DNA from: Desulfosporosinus sp.
Lineage (GTDB): Bacteria; Bacillota; Desulfitobacteriia; Desulfitobacteriales; Desulfitobacteriaceae
Length of the DNA: 64,000 bases
NCBI GenBank assembly: GCA_003513495.1
Contig: DOPM01000020.1
Location: forward strand, 281,977 to 345,976
Direction: 5' to 3'
A program made the position numbers and the translations under genes. Numbering within the stretch: position 1 is the stretch's first letter; each line of letters begins with the position of its first letter. The notes under the pieces are model-generated. The model made no database searches, was not told the origin of the DNA, and was given only the letters and a program-made list of their open reading frames with translations. Below, in pieces: positions 26,679-34,931 of the stretch.

Positions 26679-26768
26679 GCAGCCAGACTCGCACTCCTAC
26701 ATGGGCGTTATACAATGTACCTACATTTAGGGTTTCACCTAATGGCTTACGATGCATTGTGCTCATAT
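26679..26768. repeat. R2 dispersed repeat, copy 1
   Basis: About 90 bp closely matching 54591-54681. Shared words include CAGCCAGACTC, CACTCCTACATGGGCGTTAT, GGTTTCACCTAATGG and GATGCATTGTG. This copy lies in the divergent gap between the YagU-like gene and the Crp-type regulator; the central hairpin is imperfect here. It could be a structured RNA, a protein-binding site or a mobile-element relic. Confidence 0.7.
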
Positions 26769-26868
26769 GTTGAGTTTTTCTTTAAAGGATAAATAGAGTC
26801 TATTGTAGAACATAATATAGTTATAAGGTTTTTCTATCTAGATTTACGACATAATAAGGAGAATCCAC

Positions 26869-27519
26869 ATGGATTTGCTTAAACATCCCGATGTTACTAT
26901 ATCTGAGTTTAAAAAGGGGGATTATATAATTCGGCAAGGGGAAAAAGTTGAGTTCTTGTACCTTTTAGTAAGTGGCACCTGTCATCGTTCCATCATTACA
27001 GAAAAAGGAGACGAGATCATTTTTGCTATAAGAAAACCCTCTGAAAATTTCATCCAATCTCTGTTGGGAGTATTGATTTTATATAGTAATGGTATCAGTG
27101 TAAGTAATTTTATAGCTGATACTAAGTGCCGTTGCTATAGAATTCCCAAACAGACTTTTCTGGATTACGTGCAGGATAAAACAAATCTATTAAATCAGAT
27201 TATTGGCTTAGCTGTGCACGAATCGAGAGAATTGGCTAGTTCCTTTCAAGCTAGGCAAGAAGGCAAGGTTTCTAAACGTTTTTGTGAGTTGTTGCTAAAT
27301 AATACCCAACAAAAACAAGGGAAGTTAGTAGTGAGTAAAGACTATAGTAATCTCACCAAAATTAGTAAATTTTTAGGGATTCATAGAGTAACTGTGGCAA
27401 AAATAGTTAAGGTACTTAAAGAAAAAGGAGTTATCATCAAAGACGAGAATGGGATTGTCATCTTGGATGAAGATAAATTGCTAAGCTTTGCGAGAGCAGA
27501 AAAAGTTATAGAGTATTAA
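26869..27519 (+). CDS. Crp/Fnr-family transcription regulator
   Basis: A 216-aa regulator with an N-terminal cyclic-nucleotide-type effector domain (FKKGDYIIRQGEKVEFLYLLVSG) and a C-terminal winged helix (LTKISKFLGIHRVTVAKIVKVLKEKG). It lacks the N-terminal cysteine cluster of FNR, so the effector is probably a small molecule, as for CprK in Desulfitobacterium. AAGGAG precedes the ATG. It lies directly upstream of the anion permease/sulfotransferase genes and is the obvious candidate to bind the shared promoter element found there three times. Confidence 0.88.
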   Translation: MDLLKHPDVTISEFKKGDYIIRQGEKVEFLYLLVSGTCHRSIITEKGDEIIFAIRKPSENFIQSLLGVLILYSNGISVSNFIADTKCRCYRIPKQTFLDYVQDKTNLLNQIIGLAVHESRELASSFQARQEGKVSKRFCELLLNNTQQKQGKLVVSKDYSNLTKISKFLGIHRVTVAKIVKVLKEKGVIIKDENGIVILDEDKLLSFARAEKVIEY

Positions 27520-27521
27520 TC

Positions 27522-27554
27522 AAAAGCTATGGACGAGAGAGTCTGTAGCTTTTT
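27522..27554 (+). terminator. terminator of the Crp-type gene
   Basis: AAAGCTAYRGAC pairs with GTCYGTAGCTTT across a short loop, followed by TTTTTT. Confidence 0.85.
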
Positions 27555-27600
27555 TCATGTCTGTCTTATAGGAATAAAATGTTATAACAACACAAAACAT

Positions 27601-27648
27601 TGTCGGTGACTCGACAAAATTCTGCAAAAGTGTTGCATATGTTATACT
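27601..27648 (+). promoter_or_regulatory. shared module promoter, copy 1
   Basis: The perfect palindrome TGTCG-GTGACT-CGACA (27601-27616) is followed after 26 bp by TATACT. The intervening block AAAGTGTTG-NN-TATGTTATA recurs at 29378 and 33001. The geometry places the palindrome near -42, as for class II Crp/Fnr activation. Confidence 0.6.
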
Positions 27649-27713
27649 TTTAAACATTCTTAAATTGATAATATAGTTTGTAACGAATAGTACAAAACGT
27701 TTTAGAAAAGGAA

Positions 27714-29180
27714 GTGAATAGTATTAGTACAAACACTCCGGTAAAAAATACACCATATTATATCCATTGTATTATCGGCTTTTTATTTATGTTTGGCTTT
27801 AGATTCTTAGAACCCTTTGGGCCAATCACTCCTGTGGGTATGCAAGTTCTAGGAGTCTTCATTGGCGTAATTTATTTATGGTCCTTTGTTTCAGTCTTGT
27901 GGCCAAGCTTATTAGGTATGATTGCGTTAGGTTTAACAGAATACGGAAGCATGAAGGATGTGTTTTTAAAATCCTTTGGCGATCCTATTACCATTTTAAT
28001 ATTATTTGCAATGATTTTATTTGGTGCTATACAGCACGCCGGTATTACCAAATATATCAGTCGATGGTTTTTAACCAGAAAAATGATTAACGGGCGCCCT
28101 GTGGTTTTCAGTTTTATCTTAATGTATACCACGTTTGTATTGGCAGCTCTTTCAGCAAATATTCTGCCCGCTCTGCTATTAATGTGGTCAATCCTTTATG
28201 ATGTATTAAAAGACGTTGGTTACAAGAAAGGTGATAAATACACCACAATCATGGTTATCGGTACGATGTTTGGTGCCATCTCTGGTCAGGCTTCCAAACC
28301 CTTTACCGGTTCGGCATTAATGATTATCGGTTCATTCGAAAAGGTTACTAACATGCAGATAGATTATTTATCTTATATGTTCTTTGGATATGTTATGTCC
28401 AGCTTAGGTATTCTGACTTTCAGCTTATTAATCAAGTTTGTTTTGAAACCAGATATGAGCAGAATTGCTAATATTAGTACCGAACGGTTTGAAAAAGATA
28501 AGTTTCCCTCTATGACATTACAACAAAGAATCTTATTTGCTTGCTTGTTTGGCTACCTGATCCTTATTCTTTTGCCAAGTATTTTACCAAAAACCATCGG
28601 GTTTGTTGCTCTGATTGATAAAATAGGTCCTTGGGGTGTGGTTTTTGCCTTTATTGTTGGTCTGTGTATGTTTAAAGTTGATAACAAACCCATTATTGAT
28701 TTTAAAGAAATTATCGGCCGTTATGTTACTTGGGACGTGTACTTCTTAGTTTGTATGGCTATGGTTATCTCTAGTGCCTTAACCTCGGAAGGGACTGGTA
28801 TTAAAGAGTTTGCTACCGAAGCTTTAAATCCATTATTAGGAGATCGGTCACCCATCGTATTTTATGCAATCCTTATAGTCTTTTGAATGTTCATCACAAA
28901 TCTTGCTAACAATGGTGTCATGGGCGTACTCCTAATGCCTATTATTTACACCTTTGCACAAAATAACGGCGTTAACGCATTGGCTGTTTCAACCGCAGTA
29001 ATCTTTGCCCTACATGTAGCCATGTTAACACCCGCAGCTTCACCCTATGCAGCTATTTTGATGGGTAATAAAGATTGGGTAGATCCCAAAGATGTTGTTA
29101 AATACGGCGGGATTATTGTATTCAGCACCTTAATTTTATTCTTATTAGTGGGGGTGCCTTTATCTAACCTTGTCTTCTAA
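27714..29180 (+). pseudogene. DASS/SLC13-type anion permease broken by an in-frame TGA
   Basis: About 488 codons in one frame, interrupted only by TGA at 28884-28886. The neighbouring paralogue at 29535 has Ser (TCC) there, in IFSMIITNIANNGVMG. Both parts align with that paralogue throughout, for example PFTGSALMIIGSFEKVTNMQ and VDNKPIIDFKEIIGRYVTWD. The family carries carboxylates, sulfate or similar anions with Na+ across about 12 membrane segments. The GTG start has a ribosome site almost touching it. It is either a recent pseudogene or translated by readthrough; a selenocysteine at a Ser position is unlikely. Confidence 0.8.
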
Positions 29181-29262
29181 GGTAGAGAAAAGTGATTTTC
29201 CTGTTGAATACAGAGAAGTAAAAGAGCTACGCCAGAGGAAGAAAAGTAATTGAGTATTGACC

Positions 29263-29296
29263 TAAAGCTACAGATGAAGAACCTGTGGCTTTTTTA
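29263..29296 (+). terminator. terminator after the broken permease
   Basis: AAAGCTACAG pairs with CTGTGGCTTT across 9 nt, followed by TTTTTA. Confidence 0.85.
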
Positions 29297-29349
29297 TGTC
29301 CTCAGAAAGTGATAGCCCATAAATAGGTAAACTATGCCGGTATAGAAAA

Positions 29350-29397
29350 TGTCGGGTGCATGTCATTTTTTTGTTAAAGTGTTGCCTATGTTATACA
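29350..29397 (+). promoter_or_regulatory. shared module promoter, copy 2
   Basis: TGTCGGGTGCATGTCA (29350-29365), a degenerate form of the copy 1 palindrome, lies exactly 26 bp before TATAC, with the same AAAGTGTTG-NN-TATGTTATA block. The gap 29181-29534 otherwise holds the terminator above and a leader with no ORF. Confidence 0.6.
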
Positions 29398-29534
29398 TTT
29401 CGCAATCCGGAAACTGATAACATAAGGTTGTACCAAATAGCACATTCATTGCATCACCTATAAAAAGGAGGTAATTATTTAAATAGTTGAGGGGCCATGT
29501 GGTTTTGTATTAATTTCTAAAGGAGATGAGTTAA

Positions 29535-31022
29535 GTGAATAAATCCATTAGCACAAGCGCTGTGCTACCAGCAGCAAGGCCTAATAATATTTTATATTAT
29601 ATTCATTGTATCATCGGTGTTTTACTTATGTTTGGTTTTGGTTATTTGGAGCCCTTTGGAAGCATTACACCCATAGGTATGCAAGTTTTAGGAGTTTTTA
29701 TTGGTTTGGTTTATTTATGGTCCTTTGTTACCATTCTATGGCCTAGTTTATTAGGGATGATTGCTTTAGGGCTAACTGATTATGCAAACATGAAACAAGT
29801 ATTTTTGGCGTCCTTTGGAGATCAAATCACTATTTTAATACTTTTTGCTATGATTCTCTTTGGTGCCATACAGCATGCTGGAGTTACAAAGTATATCAGT
29901 CGCTGGTTTTTGACTAGAAAGATGATTAACGGTAGACCAGTGGTATTTAGTTTTGTATTCATGTATACCGCATATGTATTGGCTGCACTCTCTGCAAACA
30001 TACTTCCTGCACTGCTTTTGATGTGGTCCATCCTTTACGATGTGTTAAAAGACGTAGGTTACAAGAAAGGCGACAAATACACTACCATTATGGTAATTGG
30101 CACCATGTTTGGAGCAATTTCTGGTCAGGCAGCAAAACCCTTTACCGGATCTGCTTTAATGATTGTTGGTGCTTTTGAAAAAGTGACTAAGTTACAAATG
30201 GAGTATCTACCCTATATGCTCTTCGGTTTAATCATGTCAACCTTAGGAATTCTCATTTACAGTCTACTAATTAAATTTGTTTTCAAGCCGGACATGAGTA
30301 AAATTGCTAATATTAGTACTGAACGTTTTGAAAAAGAAAAGTTACCTCCTATGACGCTACAGCAGAAAACCTTATTCGGCTGTCTGTTTGGCTACCTAAT
30401 ACTGATACTTTTGCCCAGTATTTTTCCTAAAACCATTGGCTTCGTTGCTCTACTGAATAAAATAGGTCCCTGGGGTATCGTGATGGGATTTATTATAGCC
30501 CTATGCATGTTTAAAGTGGATAACAAGCCCATTATTGATTTCAAAGAAATTATCGGTCGTTATGTTACCTGGGATGTATACTTCCTAGTTTGCATGGCGA
30601 TGGCAATCTCTGGTGCCTTAACCGGGGAAGGAACCGGAATTAAAGAGTTTATGACCCACGAACTAAATCCTTTATTGGGAGGACGTTCGATCGTAGCCTT
30701 TGCAGCAATTCTTCTGATCTTTTCCATGATAATAACAAATATTGCCAACAACGGTGTTATGGGTGTGCTTCTGATGCCGATCATTTATACCTTCTCTATG
30801 CAAAATGGTGCTAACCCCATGGCCATTACCACTGCAGTGATTTTCGCGCTGCATATTGCCATCTTAACGCCAGCTGCATCACCCTATTCCGCAATCTTGA
30901 TCGGTAACAAAGAATGGGTAGACCAAAAAGACGTTGTTAAATATGGCAGTATCATTTTAGTTAGTACCTTTGTCTTATTCTTGTTAGTTGGGTTACCTTT
31001 GGCAAACCTGATCTATAGATAA
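29535..31022 (+). CDS. DASS/SLC13-family anion permease
   Basis: A 495-aa membrane protein with about 12 hydrophobic segments, intact paralogue of the broken gene upstream. It has the family's NILPALLLMWSIL and the paired signature regions SGQAAKPFTGSALMIVG and ILTPAASPYSAIL, which lie at the Na+ and anion sites in related transporters. The GTG start has AAAGGAG 9 nt upstream. The sulfotransferase gene begins 25 bp after its stop, so the two are co-transcribed. I infer uptake of an anionic sulfate ester or an aromatic acid; the cargo is not determined by sequence. Confidence 0.85.
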   Translation: MNKSISTSAVLPAARPNNILYYIHCIIGVLLMFGFGYLEPFGSITPIGMQVLGVFIGLVYLWSFVTILWPSLLGMIALGLTDYANMKQVFLASFGDQITILILFAMILFGAIQHAGVTKYISRWFLTRKMINGRPVVFSFVFMYTAYVLAALSANILPALLLMWSILYDVLKDVGYKKGDKYTTIMVIGTMFGAISGQAAKPFTGSALMIVGAFEKVTKLQMEYLPYMLFGLIMSTLGILIYSLLIKFVFKPDMSKIANISTERFEKEKLPPMTLQQKTLFGCLFGYLILILLPSIFPKTIGFVALLNKIGPWGIVMGFIIALCMFKVDNKPIIDFKEIIGRYVTWDVYFLVCMAMAISGALTGEGTGIKEFMTHELNPLLGGRSIVAFAAILLIFSMIITNIANNGVMGVLLMPIIYTFSMQNGANPMAITTAVIFALHIAILTPAASPYSAILIGNKEWVDQKDVVKYGSIILVSTFVLFLLVGLPLANLIYR

Positions 31023-31047
31023 GTAATAACAAAAAGGAGGAACCGAC

Positions 31048-32913
31048 GTGACCGTAAGATTTAAAGAGTTTGATCACATTATTACCGAGCAATACCAGGC
31101 AGAACAAGCTTTCTTAGCTGAATACCAACAAGGGCAATATACCTTTGCCAACCCCTATGTAAAATTAAATCCTTACCTCATTGCTCCTTTAACCGCTTTG
31201 GTAATGTTTAAAACCGCTGAACCCACCACCGTATCAATCACTGTTAAAGGAAAAGAAAAGGCTGGTGACATTAGCTTTAAGTTTCCTGAAGCCACCGATC
31301 ACATGATTCCTGTTTATGGTCTTTATGCTGATCATGCTAACCAACTGGAAATGATTTTGGGGAGCGGTGAGACAACCGTTGTTACCTTACAAACAGAAGC
31401 AGCACATAAGGGAGTTAAGCAGCCAACTCAAATTACAACCACTGCTGACTACTTTCAGGATAATATCATGTTTCTTACTTCCACATCCACTGCTCAAGTT
31501 GCGGGCTATGATTATCGTGGGGATGTCCGCTGGTACGGAACAATAAACTTTGCTTTTGACTTAAAAAGAGTTAGTAATGGTCGCTTATTAGTTGGTACCC
31601 ACCGCTTAATGATACCTCCTTACCATACAACTGGTATCTACGAGATCGGCATGATTGGTAAGATTTATAAGGAATATCGTTTACCTGGAGGTTATCACCA
31701 TGACCAGTTTGAAATGGAAGATGGTAATCTGCTAATCTTGACCCAAGATCTACCCAGGGGTACTGTCGAGGATATGTGTGTATTGGTTGATCGAAAAACA
31801 GGTCAAATTATTAAAACTTGGGATTACCAAAAAGTATTACCACAAGATGTAGGTGGTTCTGGTAGCCAAGACACCCATGACTGGTTCCACAATAATGCTG
31901 TTTGGTACGACAAAAAGACCAACTCCCTAACCCTATCTGGACGTCACCAGGATGCTATTATCAACATTGACTATGAAACCGGTGCCTTAAATTGGATTAT
32001 TGGTGATCCTGAAGGTTGGCCTCAAGAGTTAGTTAATAAGTATTTCTTTAAGCCAGTGGGTGAAGGGGATTTCGACTGGCAATATGAGCAGCATGCTTGT
32101 GTAGTATGCCCCAATGGTGACATCATGGCCTTTGATAATGGTCACTGGAGAGCAAAGGTTAAAGAAAAATACCTCCCAGCTAAAGACAACTTCTCACGTG
32201 GTGTGCGCTATAGAATTGATACCGAAAAAATGGAGATCGAGCAAGTATGGCAGTATGGTAAAGAAAGAGGAGCAGAGTTCTTCTCTACCTACATTTGCAA
32301 CGTAGAATATTTCGGTGAAGGTCACTACCTAGTGCACTCCGGTGGTATAGGTACCTTTGATGGTGAGACATGTAATAAGCCACCTGTACAATTTAGAGGC
32401 GAAGATGAGAAAAAGGTTGTATTAAACTCCATCACAGTTGAAATCAAAGATGATGTTGTGGTGTATGAAATGCATTTACCCGCTAACTTCTATCGTGCTG
32501 AAAAATTAAAACTATACAGTCCTGAAGATGAATTAACCTTAGGTAAAGGTGAGCTATTAGGTACCCTGGGTGTAACGGAAGAGTTCACAACCATCCCACC
32601 TGCAGAGGAAAGCGGTATAGTCCCTGAAAAGTATAATGTCAAACTGGGTTTGGAAGAAGACCGCCTAATCTTCAAAGCAACGTTTGAGAAAGGTCAAATG
32701 GTTCTGCTGCAACTGGAGGGTGAGACAACCCATAGTTACTTTGTACCCACCACCAAACGTCCCTTCTTGGCTATGTGCGTTGGTACTTTCCAAGAAAGCG
32801 ACGAACGTGCTGTAGAATTCCCTGTAAGCAGAGAAGGGTTAGCTGGTGAGTTTAAAGTATCCTTAATTGTAGACGAGTTTAAATATGAAACAGGTGTTAC
32901 TGTTAGCCTTTAA
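31048..32913 (+). CDS. cytoplasmic arylsulfate sulfotransferase (ASST family)
   Basis: A 621-aa enzyme of the PAPS-independent arylsulfotransferase family, which moves sulfate from one phenolic ester to another through sulfohistidine. It has an N-terminal beta domain (NPYLIAPLTALVMF) and a six-bladed propeller. H281 in THDWFHNNAV and R299 in LSGRHQDA keep the 18-residue spacing of H356/R374 in E. coli AssT as I recall it. H349 in YEQHACVVC is the likely catalytic histidine. Unlike AssT it has no signal peptide. C351 and C354 form CVVC right beside the catalytic His. It is followed by thioredoxin reductase-like and thioredoxin genes. AAAGGAGGAACC precedes the GTG start. Confidence 0.88.
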   Translation: MTVRFKEFDHIITEQYQAEQAFLAEYQQGQYTFANPYVKLNPYLIAPLTALVMFKTAEPTTVSITVKGKEKAGDISFKFPEATDHMIPVYGLYADHANQLEMILGSGETTVVTLQTEAAHKGVKQPTQITTTADYFQDNIMFLTSTSTAQVAGYDYRGDVRWYGTINFAFDLKRVSNGRLLVGTHRLMIPPYHTTGIYEIGMIGKIYKEYRLPGGYHHDQFEMEDGNLLILTQDLPRGTVEDMCVLVDRKTGQIIKTWDYQKVLPQDVGGSGSQDTHDWFHNNAVWYDKKTNSLTLSGRHQDAIINIDYETGALNWIIGDPEGWPQELVNKYFFKPVGEGDFDWQYEQHACVVCPNGDIMAFDNGHWRAKVKEKYLPAKDNFSRGVRYRIDTEKMEIEQVWQYGKERGAEFFSTYICNVEYFGEGHYLVHSGGIGTFDGETCNKPPVQFRGEDEKKVVLNSITVEIKDDVVVYEMHLPANFYRAEKLKLYSPEDELTLGKGELLGTLGVTEEFTTIPPAEESGIVPEKYNVKLGLEEDRLIFKATFEKGQMVLLQLEGETTHSYFVPTTKRPFLAMCVGTFQESDERAVEFPVSREGLAGEFKVSLIVDEFKYETGVTVSL

Positions 32914-32933
32914 GGCTAAATTAACTAAAGAGA

Positions 32934-32965
32934 AAGCACTAAGGTTATTTTACTTAGTGCTTTTT
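32934..32965 (+). terminator. terminator after the sulfotransferase gene
   Basis: AAGCACTAAG pairs with CTTAGTGCTT across 9 nt, followed by TTT. Confidence 0.85.
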
Positions 32966-32983
32966 CAATGGATCTTAGGCTAA

Positions 32984-33022
32984 CCGACATTAGAATTGCA
33001 AAAGTGTTGTCTATGTTATAGC
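32984..33022 (+). promoter_or_regulatory. shared module promoter, copy 3
   Basis: A right half-site CCGACA lies 27 bp before TATA, with the block AAAGTGTTG-NN-TATGTTATA conserved as in copies 1 and 2. The left half-site is degenerate. It drives the thioredoxin reductase-like/thioredoxin pair. Confidence 0.55.
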
Positions 33023-33087
33023 CGTTGATTTAATTAATTGATAAAATTATCTATATGGAACTTTATGATTATGGAGGCACGATAGGA

Positions 33088-34005
33088 ATGACGCTATATG
33101 ATGTAGCAATTATCGGTTCCGGCCCTGCTGGTATGACAGCAGCTATTTATGCAGCAAGGGCCAATCTGAAGGTATTGCTATTAGATAAATTGGCTCCAGG
33201 CGGGCAAATTGTCAATACGTTTGAAGTTCAAAACTACACTGGGATGGGAACCATTAATGGAGCAGAACTTGCTATAAAAATGTTTGAACACACCCAAGAG
33301 CTTGGGGTTAACTTTGATTATGGAACCGTAACAGCCATCCGCTTGGAAGAATATGTGAAACAACTCATCTGTGAAGAGGGTCACACCTTTGAGGCAAAAG
33401 CAGTGATTATCGCCACAGGTACTAAGCCAAGAATGCTTGGGGTGCCTGGTGAATTAAACTTCGCAGGTTCCAGTATCAGCTGGTGTGCAATTTGCGATGG
33501 CCCTCATTATCGCAATAAAAAGGTGATAGTTATTGGCGGTGGCAACTCAGCCATTGAAGAAGCAACTTATTTAGCAAGCCTCGCCCACGAGGTAACGGTT
33601 GTTACTTTGTTTGATTTGACTGCTGACCCGTCAGCTTGTGATAAATTAAAGGCACTACCGAATGTCCAAATATATGAATATCACCATATCTTAGAATTCT
33701 TGGGTACTGATAAGTTCATAGGATTGAAGGCCAAATCCACTAAAAGCGGTGACGAAATCACTGTGAATGCAGACGGTGCCTTTGAATATATCGGCTTAAA
33801 ACCCACAGCAGATGCCTTTAAAGAATTAGGAATTGTCAATGATTATGGATATATCGAGACAGATGCCTTTATGTCGACTAAGGTACCAGGGATTTATGGT
33901 GCAGGAGATATTATCAGTAAGCATCTAAGACAAATAATTACCGCTTGCAGTGATGGCGCAATCGCCGCCCAATCCGCAGCAAAATATATTGAGAAACTAA
34001 ACTAA
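33088..34005 (+). CDS. thioredoxin reductase-like flavoprotein lacking the NADPH signature
   Basis: A 305-aa TrxB-fold protein: FAD site GSGPAGMTAAIYAARA, redox pair WCAICDG and C-terminal GIYGAGDIISKHLRQ. In the second nucleotide domain GGGNSAIEEA is kept, but the following strand reads VTVVTLFDLTAD where NADPH-dependent enzymes have HRR-x3-R. It may therefore use NADH, reduced ferredoxin (as clostridial FFTR) or another donor. I start at 33088, with GGAGG 10 nt upstream; the ATG 11 codons earlier has no ribosome site. It precedes thioredoxin by 21 bp. Confidence 0.85.
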   Translation: MTLYDVAIIGSGPAGMTAAIYAARANLKVLLLDKLAPGGQIVNTFEVQNYTGMGTINGAELAIKMFEHTQELGVNFDYGTVTAIRLEEYVKQLICEEGHTFEAKAVIIATGTKPRMLGVPGELNFAGSSISWCAICDGPHYRNKKVIVIGGGNSAIEEATYLASLAHEVTVVTLFDLTADPSACDKLKALPNVQIYEYHHILEFLGTDKFIGLKAKSTKSGDEITVNADGAFEYIGLKPTADAFKELGIVNDYGYIETDAFMSTKVPGIYGAGDIISKHLRQIITACSDGAIAAQSAAKYIEKLN

Positions 34006-34026
34006 GAAACAAAGGGTGATTTTAAA

Positions 34027-34335
34027 ATGGCAGTTGAAGTAAGAGAAATTAATGGTGAAGAATTGGAACAGCTAGTGAACCAGGGCAAGGTACTGGTAGA
34101 TTTTTACTCTAAAACCTGTGGACCTTGTAAAATGTTGAGTTTTGTATTAAAAGATGTGGCTAAAAGTGTAGATGGTGTAGAAATCGTAACCATAGATTTT
34201 GATACCAACAAAGAAGCTGTAGAAAGATATGGTGTTGAGAGTTATCCTACTATGATCGTTTTCAGTAACGGTCAAGAAGTAACCCGTGTCAAAGGTTTAC
34301 AGCAAAAGCCGAAAATTATCCAAATCATCGGTTAA
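34027..34335 (+). CDS. thioredoxin
   Basis: A 102-aa thioredoxin with active site KTCGPCKM (Lys-Thr in place of the usual Ala-Trp before the first Cys) and cis-proline in SYPTMIVF. It ends the module, coupled to the reductase-like gene. Since it shares a promoter element with the permease/sulfotransferase operon, the sulfotransferase's CVVC pair is a plausible target; this is inference. Confidence 0.9.
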   Translation: MAVEVREINGEELEQLVNQGKVLVDFYSKTCGPCKMLSFVLKDVAKSVDGVEIVTIDFDTNKEAVERYGVESYPTMIVFSNGQEVTRVKGLQQKPKIIQIIG

Positions 34336-34352
34336 GATTTTAGATGACAACT

Positions 34353-34389
34353 AAGCACCCCTTCAGATCAGTATTCTGAAGGGGTGCTT
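34353..34389 (+). terminator. terminator after the thioredoxin gene
   Basis: AAGCACCCCTTCAG pairs perfectly with CTGAAGGGGTGCTT across 9 nt. The T-run begins a few bases later (ACAGTTTATTTC). Confidence 0.75.
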
Positions 34390-34460
34390 ACAGTTTATTT
34401 CATTCCGTTTCTTAAAAAATTGCAATGTCACAGATTTGAATTTAGCTATTAATTTTAACA

Positions 34461-34705
34461 AAAATTAGGTACTGCCTCTTAAATACTAAGAGACAAAACC
34501 CATAACCTTATTTATAAGGTTTTAAGTCTTTATAACTATTGACCTTGTTTCTAACAGCCGCCTGAGCGGCAGCTATCAAAATAGACCAATCATTGTCTTT
34601 TACTATTATGGTACACTTCTTAATTCACTCTGCAAGGTTCCATATAATTAAAATAATATATAGAGTTTTTCTTGAGGCAGATCTTCCAAGGCTTACATCA
34701 GCCGG
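34461..34705 (-). repeat. R1 repeat, copy 1 (hairpin plus gene-end remnant)
   Basis: A hairpin arm pair GGTACTGCCTC/GAGACAAAACC at 34467-34501 is followed at about 34540-34705 by a block nearly identical to 53205-53365. Read on the minus strand the block ends in a peptide-like IAAAQAAVRNK. The region 34336-34931 holds no gene besides this. Confidence 0.65.
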
Positions 34706-34931
34706 GTTACCTACATCAAATAAATTATGGGCTTTACCTGGCAATTGTAATGCCTGTGATCACAGACAGGAGCCGGAGGAATACTCTGTACGAAGTTAAA
34801 AACATTTTCCGGGTCGTATTGTGCCTCTCAGCTACTAGTCCCTTTTTCTATTCCTTTAAATTTCTTTAGCAACTCCGCTTAAAACCCTTTTCAACCCTAA
34901 CTCAAAATAGGAGATTATTGTCAATACAGCT

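Noticed and set aside
28884..28886. TGA in the permease as a selenocysteine codon
   Set aside because: The paralogue has Ser at this membrane position, no redox role is expected, and I see no convincing SECIS hairpin just downstream.
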